Below, piece after piece: positions 60,656-64,000 of a stretch of DNA of 64,000 bases. Within the stretch, counting starts at the first letter, position 1. Every line of letters starts with the position of its first letter. The stretch is taken from assembly GCF_000025005.1 (NCBI RefSeq), contig NC_013526.1, forward strand, positions 868,001-932,000, given 5' to 3'. Made by a program: the position numbers and the translations under genes. Source of the stretch: Thermobaculum terrenum ATCC BAA-798 (lineage in GTDB: Bacteria > Chloroflexota > Chloroflexia > Thermobaculales > Thermobaculaceae). The notes beneath the pieces are model-generated. The model had not been told where the DNA came from, ran no database searches, and was given only the letters and a program-made list of their open reading frames with translations.

Positions 60656-61939
60656 CTACTTGACCTTGTCCAGGCTCTGCTGAGCCAGCTGCTGCGCGTT
60701 CTGAGGCAGCGGCGCATAGTTCAGCTTCTTGGCGACCGACTCCTGCGCGTCCGTCACCACCCAACCCATCAGCTCCTTGATAGCGGCGGCCTTGTTGGCA
60801 TCGGAGTACTGCTGCCAGACTATCGCCCAGGTGTAGCCCGCTATCGGGTAGCTCTTGGCGCCTGGAGCGTTCACTATGGAGAACTTCTCTGGACTCACCT
60901 GTGGGAACTGGCTGGCTGCGGCAGTCGTGGCCTCCAGAGTGGGCTCCACGAACTTTCCTGCCTTGTTCTGGATGTAAGCGTAGTCCATCTTGCTCTCCAG
61001 CACGTACGCTAGCTCAACATAGCCTATGGAGCCCGGCGTGTTGCGGATCTGCGAGGCCACACCCGAGTTGCCCTGAGCACCCAGACCCACTGGCCAGTCG
61101 ACCTCCTTGCTTGTGCCTGGCCCGTTCTTCCACTCGCTGCTGATGTGCGACAGGTAGTCGGTGAAGATGTACGTCGTGCCGCTGCTATCGGCCCTGTGTA
61201 CCACCACTATGTCCCTGTCGGGCAACTTGACACCAGGGTTGGCCTTAGCTATGGCCGGGTCGTTCCACTTGGTGATCTTGCCCAGGAAGATGCCGGCGAC
61301 CGCTTCGGGGGTGAGCTTGAGCCCCTTGTCCACGCCCGGGATGTTGTACGCCAGCGTGATCGCCCCCAGCGCGACCGGGAACTCTATCACCTCGCCGTTG
61401 GCCTGCTTGGCGGCGGCGAGCTCGTCCTCGTTCATAGGCACGTCGCTGGCGGCGAAGTCCACGGTCTGCGCCGTGAACTGTTCGATGCCCCCGCCGCTAC
61501 CGATCGCCTGGTAGTTCACCTTGATGTTGGGATGCTGCTTGGAATACTCCTGAAAGGCGTTCGAGAAGAACGGGGCTACGAAGGTTGAGCCCGCGCCGGT
61601 GAGCGACACATTCCCGCTGACGCCACCCGAGCCGGAGGTCTCCGTCGGCGTCGGCATCATCTCCGGGGTTGGGCTAGCGACAGGAGACGCTGACGGGCTG
61701 GCTGCGGTCGTGGGCGACGCCGATGGACTGGCAGCTGCCTGCGTGGGACTCGGACTTGGGCTACCCGCAGCGCTGGGTGACGGGCTAGGGCTGCTTGCGC
61801 CCGTACTGGGTGATGGGCTTGGGCTGCTCGTCCCCTGCGTCGGGGTGCTGTTCTGGGAGCCACAAGCCACGGTGAACAGCAGGATGAAGGTCAAAACCAC
61901 ACCAATGAAGGACAGACGCTTATAGAGACCAGCTAACAT
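60656..61939 (-). CDS. pstS: Phosphate-binding lipoprotein PstS
   Basis: 427 residues. Lipobox FTVAC near residue 26, then a 75-residue Ser-Pro-rich linker (PSPSPS repeats) that holds the domain off the membrane, then the PstS fold: LTGAGSTFVAPFFSNAF, GSGGGIEQF, DFAASDVPM and RADSSGTTYIFTDYL. ATG 61939 follows GGAGGTAAT. First gene of the pst operon; two Pho-box-like repeats lie upstream. Confidence 0.95.
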   Translation of the reverse strand: MLAGLYKRLSFIGVVLTFILLFTVACGSQNSTPTQGTSSPSPSPSTGASSPSPSPSAAGSPSPSPTQAAASPSASPTTAASPSASPVASPTPEMMPTPTETSGSGGVSGNVSLTGAGSTFVAPFFSNAFQEYSKQHPNIKVNYQAIGSGGGIEQFTAQTVDFAASDVPMNEDELAAAKQANGEVIEFPVALGAITLAYNIPGVDKGLKLTPEAVAGIFLGKITKWNDPAIAKANPGVKLPDRDIVVVHRADSSGTTYIFTDYLSHISSEWKNGPGTSKEVDWPVGLGAQGNSGVASQIRNTPGSIGYVELAYVLESKMDYAYIQNKAGKFVEPTLEATTAAASQFPQVSPEKFSIVNAPGAKSYPIAGYTWAIVWQQYSDANKAAAIKELMGWVVTDAQESVAKKLNYAPLPQNAQQLAQQSLDKVK

Positions 61940-62008
61940 ATTACCTCCACACATGTTTTCTGCTCGGGAGAATCACCTCCCTTTACCCACACCCAATGTA
62001 CAGGCCGA

Positions 62009-62027
62009 CGTTAATGGGAAGATTAAG
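62009..62027 (-). promoter_or_regulatory. Pho-box-like repeat, proximal
   Basis: Minus-strand CTTAATCT-TCC-CATTAACG, two 8-nt units separated by 3. It sits 8 nt before a TACATT box (62000-61995), as expected if it replaces the -35. Confidence 0.72.
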
Positions 62028-62092
62028 GAGATCTGAAGCAGCGCTAAACGGGATCTGAATTTGCCCACCAGCCCGGGCCCTTGCGTAGGCGA

Positions 62093-62111
62093 ACATTAAG
62101 GGGAGATTAAG
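62093..62111 (-). promoter_or_regulatory. Pho-box-like repeat, distal
   Basis: Minus-strand CTTAATCT-CCC-CTTAATGT, the best repeat of the two: units 8 nt long, 3 nt apart, 11-bp period. Closely resembles the cyanobacterial PhoB-type box. Lies 84 bp upstream of the proximal copy. Confidence 0.75.
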
Positions 62112-62145
62112 CTACTGGGCACAGGCCGTGGCCTGTGCCCAGTAG
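62112..62145. terminator. 16-bp perfect palindromic hairpin
   Basis: CTACTGGGCACAGGCC / GT / GGCCTGTGCCCAGTAG, directly 3' of the GxGYxYP gene (stop near 62164) and abutting the distal Pho box. Probably ends transcription from that gene; no U-tract. Confidence 0.65.
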
Positions 62146-62163
62146 AGATGCAGGAGGGGAGGT

Positions 62164-64000
62164 TTAGCCCCTTGACTGGTAGTACTGCCTGGCGAGCTCG
62201 AAGAAGTGGTCCGCTCGCACTATCTGGTACTCAGGACCAAGCGTCGAGAGCGTGTTCACCAGGTCCGTGGGTGTGACGTTCCATGCTAGCACGCCTATTG
62301 AGAGGAACAGGGGAGAGCTACCGTCCCAACCCTGAGACTCTTCCGTTATCGCCCGCAGCACGTCCGCTGCATTGCCCGTGCCGCGGACCGTGCCCTGGGG
62401 CGTCGTGCCATCGAGTAGCTGCATCGCCGTGCGCGCGTCCCAGTTGAGCATGATGCCCTCGGGCTTAACGTCCTCGATGTACGCCCGCCGCTCGGAGGCC
62501 GATAGCTCCACCGACCTGCCGTTCACTCTGTTGAGCACGTACACGGTGTTCATCCCCAGGCGATGCATGTACCGATAGGTCGCGTGGGTGTATATCCGGA
62601 AGGTATCATCTGGCCAAGGGGTGGGATTGATGTAGCCCGCACCAGAGGGTCCGGCCATGAGGAGATCGTTATCGGTGGCCGTGCGCAGGTAATAGCCGAT
62701 GATCGTCGGCGCGGCCTCGAACAGTATAGGGTTGACCGTCCAGTTGATGGGGATCTTACCCCTGTTGGGGTCATCCCATAGCTGGCGCATCCTGTGCTGG
62801 TCGTACTGGATATTGTCGCCCTCGGACATCACGAGCGCGACGTAGATCTTATTCTCCAGCGTGGGCTTGGTGGGCGGTCGGCGTGGGGGCATAGGGGCCC
62901 TCACGGCACCAAACACCGTGCCGTTGTCGAAGAAGTCGGCGGCGAGCACGTACACGCTGTGCTCCGAGCAGAGCTGGGTACCACTGAACTCGCCCGCGAC
63001 GTCCTGGGCGAACCACCCCATGTACGGGGTGTAGGGATCGACCTCGCTCATGATGCGCACGAACAGCTCGCGCTCCGCGTCCACGTTCGGATCGAGCCAG
63101 AACACCATGGTGCGTGCGGCCACGATGTAGTCCCTGAACCGCGGGAACGGCAGGAGCACATCCGAGGTGGGTGGAGTAGTGCTCGTGGCGGATACCTTGT
63201 ACTCGTTCCACATCTCCACGCGCGCGGTGAGCGATGTGGTGCCTTGCGGTGGCACGAATCGGTACACGAAGTAGCGGTTGCCGTCCGCGAAGCGGTGACT
63301 ACCGTCGCGTGAGGAGCCATCAGAGTCGTACAGGTACTGCGCCTCAGCATCGGTAAACGGCTGGAAGTCGGCTATCGTCTGGCCGTCGGCTATGACCGTG
63401 ACGTGCTGGACCGAGGGCCCCCAGCCATCGTCCGTGAAGGCGTCGTCGAAGCGCAGGTATACCGCTTCACCCCCCAGGAATGGGGTGAGATCAAACTCGT
63501 ACACCCCGCGGTTGGATGAGTCGTGGACGTGAGTCGTTACCTGCGCCAGGGTTGTGTAGTAGGGAGGTATCCCTGGCGGCAGGCTCCTTCTCTGGGACGG
63601 GCTTATACCCGTCAGCACGTCGTGGTTGCACCGTGGCCAAAGGTGGTCGTACTGCCATTGGTAGGCCTCGAGCTTGCTTGTGAACCTCCCCCTGAGGTCG
63701 TCGATGATCGGCAGGTTGTAGGGCTCACCGGAGAGCTCCTGAGCGATCTGGGGAGAAGCCACCACTGCACGCTGCAGGCCGGCGAGCGTAGTGGCCACGT
63801 TGATCGTGTCCATCAGCCCTGGATCGTAGACTATGACCCCTTTGACCTTCGAGCTGTGCTTGCGAATGACCTCCCAAGGATCCGTGTGTTCCGTATAGGG
63901 CACTCCCAAAGTGTCGATCCAAGCGTGATTGGGTTCGTTGGTGGGGAACCACACGTAGATAGCTGGCCTCTCCTGTGCGACCGCCCCCTGCATCGTCGTG
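62164..64000 (-). CDS. GxGYxYP-family protein (5' end outside the window)
   Basis: At least 611 codons; the frame stays open through the right edge (codons T-T before the ATG at 63993), so the true start and signal peptide lie outside. AVAQERP near the visible start looks like the end of a signal peptide. The family motif is GPSGAGYINPTPWP. A beta-sandwich-like region (residues 170-290) precedes the C-terminal GxGYxYP barrel-like domain, thought to be a glycoside hydrolase; activity unproven. Confidence 0.82.
   Translation of the reverse strand, partial: TTMQGAVAQERPAIYVWFPTNEPNHAWIDTLGVPYTEHTDPWEVIRKHSSKVKGVIVYDPGLMDTINVATTLAGLQRAVVASPQIAQELSGEPYNLPIIDDLRGRFTSKLEAYQWQYDHLWPRCNHDVLTGISPSQRRSLPPGIPPYYTTLAQVTTHVHDSSNRGVYEFDLTPFLGGEAVYLRFDDAFTDDGWGPSVQHVTVIADGQTIADFQPFTDAEAQYLYDSDGSSRDGSHRFADGNRYFVYRFVPPQGTTSLTARVEMWNEYKVSATSTTPPTSDVLLPFPRFRDYIVAARTMVFWLDPNVDAERELFVRIMSEVDPYTPYMGWFAQDVAGEFSGTQLCSEHSVYVLAADFFDNGTVFGAVRAPMPPRRPPTKPTLENKIYVALVMSEGDNIQYDQHRMRQLWDDPNRGKIPINWTVNPILFEAAPTIIGYYLRTATDNDLLMAGPSGAGYINPTPWPDDTFRIYTHATYRYMHRLGMNTVYVLNRVNGRSVELSASERRAYIEDVKPEGIMLNWDARTAMQLLDGTTPQGTVRGTGNAADVLRAITEESQGWDGSSPLFLSIGVLAWNVTPTDLVNTLSTLGPEYQIVRADHFFELARQYYQSRG

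Noticed and set aside
61640-61850. Apparent DNA repeat of CCC-TCC-like units
   Set aside because: It encodes the Ser-Pro linker of PstS; no independent repeat or CRISPR.
1-64000. CRISPR array, transposase, integrase or att sites
   Set aside because: No regularly spaced repeats, transposase-like proteins or flanking terminal repeats were seen.

Overview
The window looks like chromosomal DNA from a high-GC, probably thermophilic, aerobic bacterium with a single-membrane-like secretion repertoire. Lipoproteins, twin-arginine exported proteins and GC-rich genes with TATAAT-type promoters are all common. Gene content (class II photolyase, a RbsABC-like transporter with a single-domain ATPase, PF03640-type and GxGYxYP proteins, GH78/GH5 enzymes) fits the Chloroflexota/Thermobaculum neighbourhood. 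That placement is inference from gene flavour; there is no rRNA in the window. No tRNA, rRNA, CRISPR array or insertion sequence was found, and no gene-free stretch exceeds 300 bases.

Layout. 1-9.5 kb: a nucleotidyltransferase and a HTH/MEDS-like regulator divergent from a lone receiver protein, an MFS exporter, a secreted CAP protein, a VOC protein with an apparent 5' frameshift, a large lipoprotein of the dimethylformamidase-like family, a CPBP protease and a luciferase-like flavin enzyme behind two tandem palindromes. 9.5-21.3 kb: amino-sugar genes (a two-SIS-domain isomerase/deaminase, then nagB-nagA), MBL hydrolase and nitrilase-type amidase, bioY, a ribose-type ABC transporter, photolyase, a kinase-like protein and an rRNA m5C methyltransferase. 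21.3-27.9 kb: a glycan-use locus with a GH5 mannanase-like enzyme convergent to an ABC transporter/dehydrogenase/LacI operon. That operon starts at a textbook promoter with a 28-bp operator palindrome. 28-42.6 kb: RNA methyltransferase, ImmA/IrrE-like peptidase, YeiH-type exporter with a structured leader, a large GH78 rhamnosidase of deviant codon use, DNA-repair-type genes, an MFS transporter, and an iron module (two ferritin-like proteins and a VIT/CCC1 transporter).

42.7-47.7 kb is the most notable part. It is one co-directional reactive-sulfur operon: rhodanese, TSUP exporter, ArsR/BigR-like repressor, persulfide dioxygenase-rhodanese, DUF302, SHOCT membrane protein, an unknown protein and a two-thioredoxin-fold protein disulfide oxidoreductase. 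In that last gene the first cysteine codon of the C-terminal CPYC active site is an in-frame TGA, with a SECIS-like hairpin 22 nt downstream. The simplest reading is a selenocysteine-containing disulfide oxidoreductase in a persulfide operon.

47.8-64 kb: an AlkZ-like protein, a GDPD-KDPG aldolase pair, a lower-GC cassette of three exported proteins (one a metzincin), a LuxR-type regulator, a divergent pair of thermonuclease homologues (one catalytically dead), a cystathionine synthase, the pstSCAB phosphate operon behind two Pho-box-like repeats, and the start-truncated GxGYxYP protein at the right edge.

Two recurrent themes: several genes have their -10 box only 6-9 nt before the start codon (leaderless transcripts), and three exported or membrane proteins share a G-[AG]-GGM-[AS]-G motif at or near the C-terminus that may be a sorting signal.
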